From JBEKUY01 sp049514555 (lineage in GTDB: Bacteria; Acidobacteriota; Terriglobia; Acidiferrales; UBA7541): DNA of 64,000 bases. Below the pieces are notes generated by a model that was not told the origin of the DNA, did no database searches, and saw only the letters and a list, made by a program, of their open reading frames with translations. The stretch is taken from the NCBI GenBank assembly GCA_049514555.1, contig JBEKUY010000002.1:62001-126000 (forward strand). Direction: 5' to 3'. Below, one piece after another: positions 20,144 to 28,635 of this stretch; positions within the stretch are counted from its first letter, which is position 1, and every line of letters starts with the position of its first letter. A program made the position numbers and the translations under genes.

Positions 20144-21856
20144 TCATGCGGAGGAGTGAATGGCGGCCTCGGCGGGATTCGTCGGGGCAAACTCCGCGGC
20201 AGCACGGTAGCGCGCGAGGAGAAGAGTGAGGTCGTCGCCTTGGCGAGCGCCGCGAGTGAAATCTTCGACGGCGGCAAGAACGGACTTCTGCATTTCTTCG
20301 AGGGAGACATCGCCCAGCGCCGAGAGAACTTCCTGAAGGCGCGCGGCGCCAAACTCCTGGTCCTCGGGGTCCATGGCTTCGGTGACGCCGTCACTGAAAA
20401 GAACCACGGTATCTCCGAGTTGCAGCTGCACGACCGCGCTGGTGTATTCGGCGTGAGCGACGAGGCCGACGGGAAAGGATCCGGCGGTGAAAACGGCCTC
20501 CGCCGTGCCCTTCCGCACGAGGAACGGCGAGGGATGCCCGGCATTGATGTACTCGAGGCGACCGTCACGATCGAGGAGGCCGAAGAAGAGAGTGGCGTAG
20601 CGGCCGACTTCGGCGTGTTCGCAGAAGAAGCGGTTGATGTGGTTGAAGACCTTGGCGGGATCGGTGCCCAAAGACATTCCCGAGAGAGATCCCTGGAGCA
20701 TCGTGGCGACCAGGGCCGCCCCCAGGCCCTTTCCGCTGACGTCGGCGATTAGAAACGCGGTGCGGTCGGTGCCCACGGGAAAGACGTCGAAATAATCGCC
20801 GCCGACAGTGTGGCATGGCTGATTGAGGCCGCTTACGGCCAAGTGCGGGAAATCGTGGAGGCCGTGGGGAAGTAACGCCTGCTGAATCTCACGAGCGATA
20901 CTGAGCTCTTGCTCGAAGCGCTGTCGTTCGCGTTCGCGTTGAACCAAACGCGCGTTGTCGAGGATGCTGGCAGCTTCGAGAGCGAGGGCGTCTAGAACTT
21001 GGCGATCGAGTTTCGAGAAGGCAGCAGGGCGGCGGCTGTCGAAATAGAGAATGCCTAGGAGTTCCTCGCCGGCCACCGGCGTTTCGCCGGAGTGATCCAT
21101 GGCATAGAGCGGAATGACAACCACGGCACGAAGTTGCTGGGCAATGATGCTCTGGGCGGCTTGGAGATCGACGCCGGCCAGGGCGAGGTCTTCCGTAATG
21201 ACAGTGGATTTTTGCTCTAGGGCCATGCGCAGAGCGGTCTGGCTCGGGGCGATGCTCTCCGCGGGCAGGCGCAGGCCGCCACTGCGGCGAGCGATGCGAA
21301 CGTGACGCGAACCATCCGCGTCCAAGTGGAGCAGGCCGCCGCGGTCGGCCGCGGTGATGGCGATGGCGTGGTCCAGCATGCTGCTGAGGATGGAATCGAG
21401 CGGCAACTGGGAATGGAGAAGTGCGGTGGCCTCCAGCAGGAGATTGAGCTTGCCCAGGCTGCCGGCGAGGAGTCCCCCCGAAGCCAGGCGCTCGATGCGC
21501 GTGAGCAGTTGCGAGAGGCTTTCACTGGCTGCGGATGCACGGAACACGATTTCGTAAGAGTCTTCGAAGCCGAAACTGATGACGTCGCCGTCCACAAGGC
21601 TGCGCCCTTCCGCTCGCTCGCCGTTGATGAAGAGACCGCGGCGCTGGCCCCGGTCTTCCACATGGAAGGCGCCACCTTCAAAGATGAGAGCGGCGCACTG
21701 GCGGGAGATGCGGCGATCCGCGAGCTGGACGTGGTTGCCGACTTCGGTACCGCGGCCGATGAGGAAGGGAGATTCGGTCACGCGGACGAAGCGACGACCG
21801 CCGTCCGGGCCGCGAACCTCGAGAACGACTTCGCCGATGGCCTGGTGATCGGACAT
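20144..21856 (-). CDS. FHA-GAF-SpoIIE (PP2C-type) serine phosphatase
   Basis: 570 residues. An FHA domain (residues ~10-105: FLIGRGTEVGNHVQLADRRIS) binds phosphothreonine peptides. A GAF domain follows (~135-310). The C-terminal SpoIIE/PP2C phosphatase (~330-555) has the metal-binding motifs GGDYFDVFPV and LIADVSGKGLGAALVATML, and a late D in ARQGDDLTLLLARY. A coiled linker (QRERERQRFEQELSIAREIQQALLP) joins GAF and phosphatase, as in RsbU-like regulators. It is divergent from the Ser/Thr kinase gene, 166 bp apart. A likely -10 on the minus strand with a TG extension (TGCTACAAT) lies at 21878-21886, about 20 bp before the ATG, leaving hardly any leader. Confidence 0.92.
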   Translation of the reverse strand: MSDHQAIGEVVLEVRGPDGGRRFVRVTESPFLIGRGTEVGNHVQLADRRISRQCAALIFEGGAFHVEDRGQRRGLFINGERAEGRSLVDGDVISFGFEDSYEIVFRASAASESLSQLLTRIERLASGGLLAGSLGKLNLLLEATALLHSQLPLDSILSSMLDHAIAITAADRGGLLHLDADGSRHVRIARRSGGLRLPAESIAPSQTALRMALEQKSTVITEDLALAGVDLQAAQSIIAQQLRAVVVIPLYAMDHSGETPVAGEELLGILYFDSRRPAAFSKLDRQVLDALALEAASILDNARLVQRERERQRFEQELSIAREIQQALLPHGLHDFPHLAVSGLNQPCHTVGGDYFDVFPVGTDRTAFLIADVSGKGLGAALVATMLQGSLSGMSLGTDPAKVFNHINRFFCEHAEVGRYATLFFGLLDRDGRLEYINAGHPSPFLVRKGTAEAVFTAGSFPVGLVAHAEYTSAVVQLQLGDTVVLFSDGVTEAMDPEDQEFGAARLQEVLSALGDVSLEEMQKSVLAAVEDFTRGARQGDDLTLLLARYRAAAEFAPTNPAEAAIHSSA

Positions 21857-22022
21857 AGCAGGAGGACGAACGGGCGGATTGTAGCACGGGAAGGCAGCAG
21901 CAAATCGCTTGGGCGCGAGCGGGATCGCCCGGTATCGCGCGCCGCGAAATGCGGAAACGGCGAGCCTTTCCCAGGCGCTTCAGGTTAAAATGCTGCAGCT
22001 CTTTGCTGCGAGGTTTCCGCGC

Positions 22023-24659
22023 ATGCCCGACGGCGAATCCATTCTGGGACAAACGATCTCCCACTATCGGGTGATCGATAAGCTCGGCGGCGGCGGAATG
22101 GGCGTTGTCTACCGAGCCGAAGACACCCAGCTCAACCGCTTCGTCGCAGTGAAGTTTCTGCCGGACGAGTTCGTGCGAGATCGCCAGGCGCTGGAACGCT
22201 TCCGCCGCGAAGCGCGCACTGCCTCGGCCCTCAATCATCCCAATATCTGCACCATCTACGAGATCGGGGACTTCCAGGGACGGCCTTTCATCGTCATGGA
22301 GTATCTGGAAGGCCAGACTCTAAGGCAGATGATCCTCGGCCGGCCGTTCGAAACCGAGCACCTTCTCGATCTGGGCATCGAAGTCGCCGACGCTCTGGAT
22401 GCCGCCCACGGCAAGGGCATCATTCACCGCGACATCAAGCCTGCCAACCTCTTCGTGACCAGCCGCGGCCACGCCAAGATTCTGGACTTCGGCTTGGCCA
22501 AAGTCAGTCTTCTTACCAGCTCGAAATCCGCTGACGGAGGGCTCACCACACTGGCGGACGAGCATCTGACGAGTCCCGGCAGTGCGCTGGGCACCGTGGC
22601 CTACATGTCCCCCGAGCAGGCGCTCGGCAAGGAACTCGACGGCCGCACCGACCTCTTCTCGTTCGGCACCGTGCTCTACGAGATGTCCACCGGGGTGGTT
22701 CCGTTTCACGGGGACACCTCCGCGGCCGTCTTCGATTCCATCCTCCATAAAGCGCCGGCCCCGCTCCTCCGTCTGAATTCGGACCTGCCTCCGGAGCTCG
22801 AGCACATTATCGAGAAGGCTTTGGAGAAGGACCGGAACACTCGCTACCAGAGTGCCGCAGAAATCCGCGCCGATCTCAAGCGCCTGAAGCGTGATACGAC
22901 TTCAGGAAGAGTGACTTCAGCGACTCCTGCCGCCATCGAGACGCAGCGCAGCAAGCGCCTCTGGCCCTGGGCCGTCATCGCAGCAGCGATCGTCGCTTTG
23001 ACGATTGGGTTCACCCGATTGCTTTGGCCACTTCCGCCGCCGAGAGTTACCGGGTCCACCCAGATTACTCACGATGGGGTGGCCAAGAACACGATGATCA
23101 CTGATGGCTCCCGCATTTACGTGGGCGAGTTTTCTGCGGGACATGTCATTCTGGCACAGGTTTCCACTGCCGGAGGAGAGACTGCTGAGATTCCGACGCC
23201 GTTTCGCAATATCTACGTCTCGGGCATCTCGCCTGATCGTTCTCAGCTTCTGCTCGGCACTTTCCAGGGAACCGAATTGGATGGGGCTCTTTGGGCCCTG
23301 CCGTTGCCGTCCGGGGCCCCGCGTCGAATCGGAAACTTCAACGCTTCGGACGCCGCCTGGTCGCTCGACGGGCAGAGCCTGATCTACGCCCAGGGTTCAG
23401 GTCTGTATTTGGCCAAGGCCGACGGCACCGACTCCCGGCTCCTCGTGTCGCTGCGCGGGCTTCCTAGTAACATTCGTTTTTCTCCCGATGGCAGCCGTGT
23501 TCGATTCACGCTGAACGAACGCGACAGGAATGCCACATCCTTGTGGGAAGTCCGAACGAACGGCTCGAATCTGCGCCCTCTGTTGCCCGGATGGCACAAT
23601 CCCCCCGTTGAATGCTGTGGCGAATGGACGCCTGACGGTCGCTACTACGTGTTTGTAAGTGGCTATACTTCCTCCTCGAATCTTTTCGTTTTGCCGGATC
23701 GAACAGGCTTCTTTCGCTCCCGCTCTTCCGCGCCCGTCCAACTGACGACGGGCCCTCTATTGTTCTATTCCGCCATGCCCTCCGGTGACGGCAAGAAACT
23801 TTTTGTCCAGGCCACTCAGCTTCGTGCCCAATTGGTTCGCTACGACCGCAAGTCCCGGCAGTTTATGCCATTCCTGGGCGGTATCTCCGCGACCGATGTC
23901 GCCTACTCCCCGGACGGCCAGTGGGTCGCCTACGTCACGATTCCAGAAGGCAGCTTGTGGCGCAGCCGCGTGGACGGCACGGAGCGATTGCAGCTCACTT
24001 ATCCCCCCACGCAAGCCGTGCTTCCCGCGTGGTCCCCGGATGGCACGCGCATCCTGTTCGCCAGCTTCGCCATTGGGAAGCCGTGGAAAGCGCAATCGGT
24101 TTCCGCGCAAGGAGGCGTGCCCGAGGATCTCTTGCCGAAACAAGGCCGGGGAGTGGATTTCAACTGGTCTCCTGATAACAGTCAGATCATTTTCTCGCAC
24201 GGTCCTACGGAGTCGCCGTTAAACATCCAGGTCCTCGATCTGAAGACGGGCGCCATATCTGCCTTGCCGGGTTCCGAGAATCTGTTCAGTCCGCGCCTGT
24301 CGCCGGATGGCCGTTACCTCGCGGCGCTAGCTCGTGATTCCGCTGCGCTCATGCTTTACGATTTCCGCACTCAGAAGTGGTCGAAGTGGCTTACCGAAGC
24401 GCGAAACATTGCCTACCCCACTTGGTCAAAGGACGGCAGTTACGTATATTTCGACAATTTCTCTGCCGACCATCCGACCGCTCGTCGCGTGAAGCGTGGC
24501 GCCACTCAATCCGAGGAGCTGTACGGCTTGACGGGAATTCATCAGTACCACTTGACGCCTGCCGGAACCTGGAGCGGCCTCGCGCCGGACAATTCGCGGT
24601 TGTACGTTCAAGACCTCAGCGTCCAGGAGATCTACGCGTTGGACGTCAATTTCCCCTAG
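22023..24659 (+). CDS. Membrane Ser/Thr protein kinase with PD40/WD40-like sensor domain
   Basis: 878 residues from ATG 22023 (MPDGESILGQTISHYRVIDK); 38 further open codons upstream look non-coding. The Hanks-type kinase domain (~10-280) is complete: GGGGMG loop, VAVKFL lysine, HRDIKPANLF catalytic loop, DFGLAKV, and SPEQA in place of APE. One membrane helix lies near 314-335 (WAVIAAAIVALTIGFTRLLW). The extracytoplasmic part is a PD40/TolB-like propeller with repeats such as YSPDGQWVAYVT, WSPDGTRILFAS and LSPDGRYLAALA. The layout fits a transmembrane receptor kinase. The divergent neighbour is a phosphatase with an FHA domain, a plausible antagonist. Confidence 0.95.
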   Translation: MPDGESILGQTISHYRVIDKLGGGGMGVVYRAEDTQLNRFVAVKFLPDEFVRDRQALERFRREARTASALNHPNICTIYEIGDFQGRPFIVMEYLEGQTLRQMILGRPFETEHLLDLGIEVADALDAAHGKGIIHRDIKPANLFVTSRGHAKILDFGLAKVSLLTSSKSADGGLTTLADEHLTSPGSALGTVAYMSPEQALGKELDGRTDLFSFGTVLYEMSTGVVPFHGDTSAAVFDSILHKAPAPLLRLNSDLPPELEHIIEKALEKDRNTRYQSAAEIRADLKRLKRDTTSGRVTSATPAAIETQRSKRLWPWAVIAAAIVALTIGFTRLLWPLPPPRVTGSTQITHDGVAKNTMITDGSRIYVGEFSAGHVILAQVSTAGGETAEIPTPFRNIYVSGISPDRSQLLLGTFQGTELDGALWALPLPSGAPRRIGNFNASDAAWSLDGQSLIYAQGSGLYLAKADGTDSRLLVSLRGLPSNIRFSPDGSRVRFTLNERDRNATSLWEVRTNGSNLRPLLPGWHNPPVECCGEWTPDGRYYVFVSGYTSSSNLFVLPDRTGFFRSRSSAPVQLTTGPLLFYSAMPSGDGKKLFVQATQLRAQLVRYDRKSRQFMPFLGGISATDVAYSPDGQWVAYVTIPEGSLWRSRVDGTERLQLTYPPTQAVLPAWSPDGTRILFASFAIGKPWKAQSVSAQGGVPEDLLPKQGRGVDFNWSPDNSQIIFSHGPTESPLNIQVLDLKTGAISALPGSENLFSPRLSPDGRYLAALARDSAALMLYDFRTQKWSKWLTEARNIAYPTWSKDGSYVYFDNFSADHPTARRVKRGATQSEELYGLTGIHQYHLTPAGTWSGLAPDNSRLYVQDLSVQEIYALDVNFP

Positions 24660-24674
24660 CAAGGTGCTGGCCAA

Positions 24675-24716
24675 GGGCTTGTGCCTCGTTTGCACAAGAG
24701 CCCCGCTTCTCTTCTT
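24675..24716 (+). terminator. Possible terminator after the kinase gene
   Basis: The inverted repeat GGGCTTGTGC / GCACAA-GA-GCCC (two-base bulge, 7-nt loop) lies 16 bp past the kinase stop, followed by a pyrimidine-rich but not pure-T tract (CGCTTCTCTTCTTG). It is a weak terminator candidate. Confidence 0.4.
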
Positions 24717-24809
24717 GCCTGCAGCCTCACCCTCAGACATACTCCGCACCCATGCCGTTCCGGCGTCACGGCCCACCGAGGAAACAGGTCGGCCATCAGG
24801 AGACTTCCC

Positions 24810-25414
24810 GTGAAAACGATTTTCTCAGCAATGATCGCGCTGCTTGCAGTTTCGGCTCTTCCGGCGGGTGCGCAGAACGGATCCGCTGATCTGGCAACTG
24901 CCAACTCGAGCGAACCTGCGGTGCGCATGCTTTTCCCGCACAATTGGGCGCGCGGCTTTATCAGTTTCGGGGGGGCCCTTCGCACAACGAGATGGATCTG
25001 AACCGCTGCGCCTTTCCCCAGCCGGCCAGTGCCGGAGGCGCCAACTCCCTCTGCACCGCCTACGCGCGATATCTTCTCAGCAGCTACCTCGAGCTGCACC
25101 CCTTCGGACGCACCTTGGCCCGGCGGTTCTTCTTTTTCTTCGAGCCGAAGTTCTCCTTCGGTAACAACATTCCGCAACTCAAGTACACCGCCTCGATGGA
25201 GCCGATCGCGTTCGACCACTTGATCGGCGTGGGAATCTCGCTGCCGAAGAATCTTGAGCTCCGCGTCACGCGTCACTCGGTGAACTATCTGGGACGCTAC
25301 AACGGCTACCTCGGTCCGGCAGACCTCGGCAAGACGGGCCCCTACGGCCTCTATTCCACGATCGACATGCGTTGGAACTTCGGCGGTTATGGCTACTCTG
25401 ACGCCGCACCATGA
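24810..25414 (+). pseudogene. Secreted outer-membrane-like protein, interrupted by a -1 frameshift at a G7 run
   Basis: GTG 24810 has AGGAG at 24798-24802 and opens a signal peptide (MKTIFSAMIALLAVSALPAGAQ). The frame then runs into TGA near 24999, while the next frame continues protein-like (PSHNEMDLNRCAF...) to TGA at 25412-25414. The two frames join without loss if one G is added to the run at 24969-24975 (reading ...RGFISFGGGPSHNEM...). The rebuilt product is ~201 residues with aromatic-rich strands and a final RWNFGGYGYSDAAP, suggesting a beta-rich or barrel-like exported protein. Either the gene is mutated, the base is a sequencing or assembly error, or expression is phase-variable. I do not recognise the family. 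Confidence 0.75.
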
Positions 25415-25565
25415 AACCACGGTGTGGGTCGCTCATTTGAGAGAGGACTTGTCACGGTGTCCGGCTGTTATTGTGCTCGAAGAGCCGCTTGATCGGATTT
25501 TCCGCGTGGCCCACGCAATAATTCCCGCGTCATGCGGCTGGCGTGCGCCAGAGTTAGTCCCATGC

Positions 25566-25571
25566 TAGAAT
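25566..25571 (+). promoter_or_regulatory. Likely -10 of the tRNA-Ile gene
   Basis: TAGAAT with a TG extension one base upstream (TGCTAGAAT, 25563-25571) lies 18 bp before the tRNA. The -35 region is weak, which the extended -10 could compensate. Confidence 0.5.
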
Positions 25572-25589
25572 CCAACCAGTGTTTGCTGT

Positions 25590-25666
<77 letters not shown>

Positions 25667-25780
25667 ATCCAGACGCTGTGGCTTTCTACACCTACATCCT
25701 GCGCAGCGAAACCACGTAACTCTGGCGCACGCCGACGGCGCGGCTTTCATCTGCTGCTCTTTGCTGTCAGCGAGACGTGG

Positions 25781-26077
25781 CTACTGGACGAAACCGACTG
25801 TGGGCGCGGGACCGGCCTCGGGCTGTTCCTTGATGGTTCCGAACTGCGTTTCGTAGCGAGCGAGGTTCTCTCCGAGCGCCCGCCAGATGCGCTTGGCGTG
25901 CGCAGGGCTGACGATCATGCTCCCCAGGAGCTTCCCCTGCGCGCCGTTGGGGAATAGGTAGATGAAGTTCAGCGTGAACTCCTCGACACTGTGGTGAATC
26001 ATCGCCAGGTTGCTGTACATCCCCTGAAGCTCTTTTTCATCCGCCTTGATTTGCACCTGCCGTTGCTGCTCTTCCAT
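25781..26077 (-). CDS. DUF3467-like small protein
   Basis: 98 residues from ATG 26077 (MEEQQRQVQIKADEKELQG), with GAGAAG seven bases upstream. The core YSNLAMIHHSVEEFTLNFIYLFP followed by GKLLGSMIVSPAHAKRIWRALGENLARYE matches what I know of the DUF3467 family: small cytosolic proteins of unknown function, often with a Pro-rich C-terminal tail as here (EQPEAGPAPTVGFVQ). The gene is divergent from the cytochrome gene, with about 105 bp between starts. The function is unknown. Confidence 0.8.
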   Translation of the reverse strand: MEEQQRQVQIKADEKELQGMYSNLAMIHHSVEEFTLNFIYLFPNGAQGKLLGSMIVSPAHAKRIWRALGENLARYETQFGTIKEQPEAGPAPTVGFVQ

Positions 26078-26183
26078 GGTCTTCTCTCCCCGATTCCGCA
26101 TCCGACAGTATCATAACGGCCGTTTTTGCGCCGCGGCGTTCCTGTGCGAGAATAAAGATTCGTCGTGAGGGGGGATTGCTGCA

Positions 26184-26645
26184 ATGAGAGCTGCGCGGTG
26201 GTTTCTATTCTTGATCATCGTGTTGGCGGCGGTGGGGCTCGGCTTCTGGGCCGTGGCGCGCGCCCACGGCAAGAGCGACTGGCCGGTGCCGGAAGAGGCC
26301 AAGAAAGTGAAAAACCCCGTGGCGGTGACACCAGAGGGACTGGCTGCCGCGCGCGAAATCTATTTCAAGAAGTGCTCGCAGTGCCACGGCGACGCCGGCA
26401 AGGGCGACGGCGATCAGGCCGATATGTACGATCCGAGGCCAGCCAATCTCAGCAACGGGCACATGATGAGCGCAATGACCGACGGAGAAATCTTCTACAA
26501 GATCAGCGAAGGCCACGATCCGATGCCCTCCTTCAAGAAGAAGTTCTCCGACGAGGACCGCTGGCGCCTCGTGAATTTCGTGCGCACGTTTACCGGCCAG
26601 CAGGGCACGGCGGGACAGGAACCCGATTCCTCCCACCACCACTGA
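26184..26645 (+). CDS. Membrane-anchored or periplasmic monohaem cytochrome c
   Basis: 153 residues. An N-terminal hydrophobic segment (ARWFLFLIIVLAAVGLGFWAVARA) is an uncleaved anchor or signal peptide. One haem site, KCSQCHGDAGKGDGD (CxxCH), is followed by the distal Met region GHDPMPSFKKKFSDEDRWRLVNFVRTF, typical of class I small cytochromes c that carry electrons in the periplasm. The His-rich end (SSHHH) may bind metal. The partner oxidoreductase is not in the window. It is followed by the amidohydrolase gene after about 170 bp. Confidence 0.93.
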   Translation: MRAARWFLFLIIVLAAVGLGFWAVARAHGKSDWPVPEEAKKVKNPVAVTPEGLAAAREIYFKKCSQCHGDAGKGDGDQADMYDPRPANLSNGHMMSAMTDGEIFYKISEGHDPMPSFKKKFSDEDRWRLVNFVRTFTGQQGTAGQEPDSSHHH

Positions 26646-26761
26646 GCGCCTTCGCGCTGCAGGTGGCCACCCCTCGCGCGCAGCTTGAATGCCGTGCTGC
26701 GAACCCGGGAGAAGGCCTCGGAGCCGGGAACCAAGTGCGTCCGCGTCGCCGGCTTGATTTC

Positions 26762-26790
26762 TTGCGGGCCCACCGCCTTCACGCTAAGAT
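26762..26790 (+). promoter_or_regulatory. Candidate sigma-70 promoter of the amidohydrolase gene
   Basis: TTGCGG (26762-26767), 17-bp spacer, TAAGAT (26785-26790). The start codon lies 26 bp further with GGGGGA in front. Confidence 0.5.
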
Positions 26791-26815
26791 TCGCTCCTTC
26801 GATGCGGGGGAAAAC

Positions 26816-28102
26816 ATGAACAAACTGCTGTCCTTACTTCTTCTAGCGGCCATCGGAGCGCTCCCGGCCTGCGCACAATCGGGCGCAGTGCGCTGCGGCA
26901 AATTGTTCGACGCGCGGTCGGGCCGGATGCTGAGCGACCAGGTCGTCATCTTCGACGCGAGCGGCGTGATTACCGCCGCAGGTACCGCGGCCGGTACGAC
27001 GTTGCCGCAAGGCGTGAAGCCGCTCGATCTTTCTTCCGCGACGTGTCTGCCGGGGCTGATTGACGTGCACACTCACCTGACCGCCGATCCCACCGACAAC
27101 GGTTACCAGGGACTCGGCATCTCCGTCCCGAGCGAGACGGTCACCGGCGTGAAGAACGCGCGGCTCACGCTCCGCGCAGGGTTCACCACGGTGCGCAATG
27201 TCGGCGCCCGCGGCTATAGCGATGTGGCCATCCGCGACGGGATCAACTCCGGCGACGTCGAGGGCCCGCGGATGCAGGTTTCCGGCGCGCCGCTGGGCAT
27301 CACCGGGGGACACTGCGACAACAACCTCCTGCCCGCGGAGTTTCACTATAAGGAAGAGGGAGTGGCCGATGGCCCCTGGGCCGCCCGCGCGAGGGTTCGG
27401 GAAACCGTCAAGTACGGCGCGGACCTGATCAAGATTTGCGCCTCGGGCGGCGTCCTCTCGAAAGGCGACCAACCGGGCACGGCGCAGTACACCTTCGAGG
27501 AAATCGAAGCCATTGTCGAAGAGGCCCACAAGCTGGGCCGAAAAGTCGCCGCGCACGCTCACGGAACGCAGTCCATCAAGGACGCCATCCGCGCCGGCGT
27601 TGATTCGATCGAACACGCGAGCCTCATCGACGACGAAGGGATCGCACTCGCCAAGAAGCACGGCACGTTCCTTGTGTTTGATATCTACAACGACGACTAC
27701 ATTCTCCAGCAGGGTGAAAAAGCCGGCATGCTGCCCGAGTCCATCGAGAAGGAAAAGAAGCTGGGGCGGCTGCAGCGGGAGAATTTCCGCCGCGCGGTGC
27801 AGGGGGGCGCCCGGATGGCGTTCGGCACCGACTCCGGCGTTTAACCGCACGGCGATAACGCCAAGCAGTTTGCCAAGATGGTGGAATGGGGGATGAAACC
27901 GATCGAGGCGATTCAGGCGGCGACGATCAACGCCGCGGAACTGATGGGCTGGGCGGACAAAGTCGGCACGCTCGAGCCGGGGCATTTTGCCGACCTCATC
28001 GCCGTGACCGACGACCCGCTTGCGGACGTGCGCGTGCTGGAACAGGTGAAGTTCGTGATGAAGGGCGGCGCGACCGTTCGCAACGACTTGGCCAGCCAGT
28101 AA
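26816..28102 (+). pseudogene. Metal-dependent amidohydrolase, broken by an in-frame TAA at codon 343
   Basis: From ATG 26816 (GGGGGAAAAC upstream) the frame reads a signal peptide, perhaps a lipoprotein one (LPAC), then a complete metal site: DVHTHL, carbamyl-lysine region LIKICASGG, AHAHG, IEHAS and FGTDSGV. TAA at 27842-27844 follows directly. The same frame continues PHGDNAKQFAKMVEWGMKPIEAI... to TAA 28100-28102, ending with the usual GTLEPGHFADLIAV beta-sandwich part. Family members read GTDAGVYPHGDN at this point, so a Tyr codon (TAT/TAC) has become TAA. Full length is ~428 residues (imidazolonepropionase-like amidohydrolase or prolidase type). The truncated 342-residue product lacks the last helix and part of the beta domain. 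Confidence 0.85.
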
Positions 28103-28142
28103 AGAAAAAAGAAGAAGGGCCCGAATCTCGTGACTCGGGCCC
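28101..28142 (-). terminator. Intrinsic terminator of the peroxiredoxin gene
   Basis: An 8-bp stem GGGCCCGA/TCGGGCCC (28117-28142, 10-nt loop), read on the minus strand, is followed by TTCTTCTTTTTTCTTT. It starts 19 bp past the peroxiredoxin stop. Confidence 0.8.
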
Positions 28143-28161
28143 GCGGAGAATTTCCGAGCGT

Positions 28162-28635
28162 TCAGGCTCCCGCGGCTTTGACTTGTTGCAGCGCCTGAGC
28201 GACTTCTTTCGGGTCCGGCACGACCGGGATGTCGTAATTCTTGAGCCAGGCAACTTTGCCCTGCTTGTTGATGATGACGATGGCTCGTCCGGTGATTCCC
28301 TTGTCGGCGAGAAAGACGCCATACTTTTCCGCCGTCGCGCCGCGCGGCTGGAAATCCGCAAGGAGCGGGTAGGTAATGCCCATTTTTTCGGCAAAGGCCT
28401 TGTGCGACCACACGCTGTCGACGCTGACTCCCAGCACCGCGCCGTCGAGCTGCTCGAACTGCTTCATGTCGTTCCTGAAGCAGACGTGCTCGTTGGTGCA
28501 GACGGGGCTCCAGTCGAGCGGGTAAAAGATCAGGACGACGTTCTTCTGGCCGGCAAAATCCGAAAGCTTTACTTCCTTCTGGTTTTGGTCCTTCAGCGAG
28601 AAATCCGGGGCCGCTTGGCCCACTGCGATTGCCAT
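28162..28635 (-). CDS. Peroxiredoxin (AhpC/TSA family)
   Basis: 157 residues from ATG 28635, preceded by GGAAGGAG; an upstream in-frame ATG lacks support. The opening MAIAVGQAAPDFSLKDQNQKE and the active-site strand VVLIFYPLDWSPVCTNEH carry the peroxidatic Cys (PVCTNE), with Trp-Ser in place of the common Phe-Thr. A further Cys (HVCFRND) lies five residues on. The size and single PVCT site fit AhpE/BCP-like atypical enzymes that reduce peroxides with thioredoxin or a similar thiol. It is a single gene with its own terminator. Confidence 0.92.
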   Translation of the reverse strand: MAIAVGQAAPDFSLKDQNQKEVKLSDFAGQKNVVLIFYPLDWSPVCTNEHVCFRNDMKQFEQLDGAVLGVSVDSVWSHKAFAEKMGITYPLLADFQPRGATAEKYGVFLADKGITGRAIVIINKQGKVAWLKNYDIPVVPDPKEVAQALQQVKAAGA

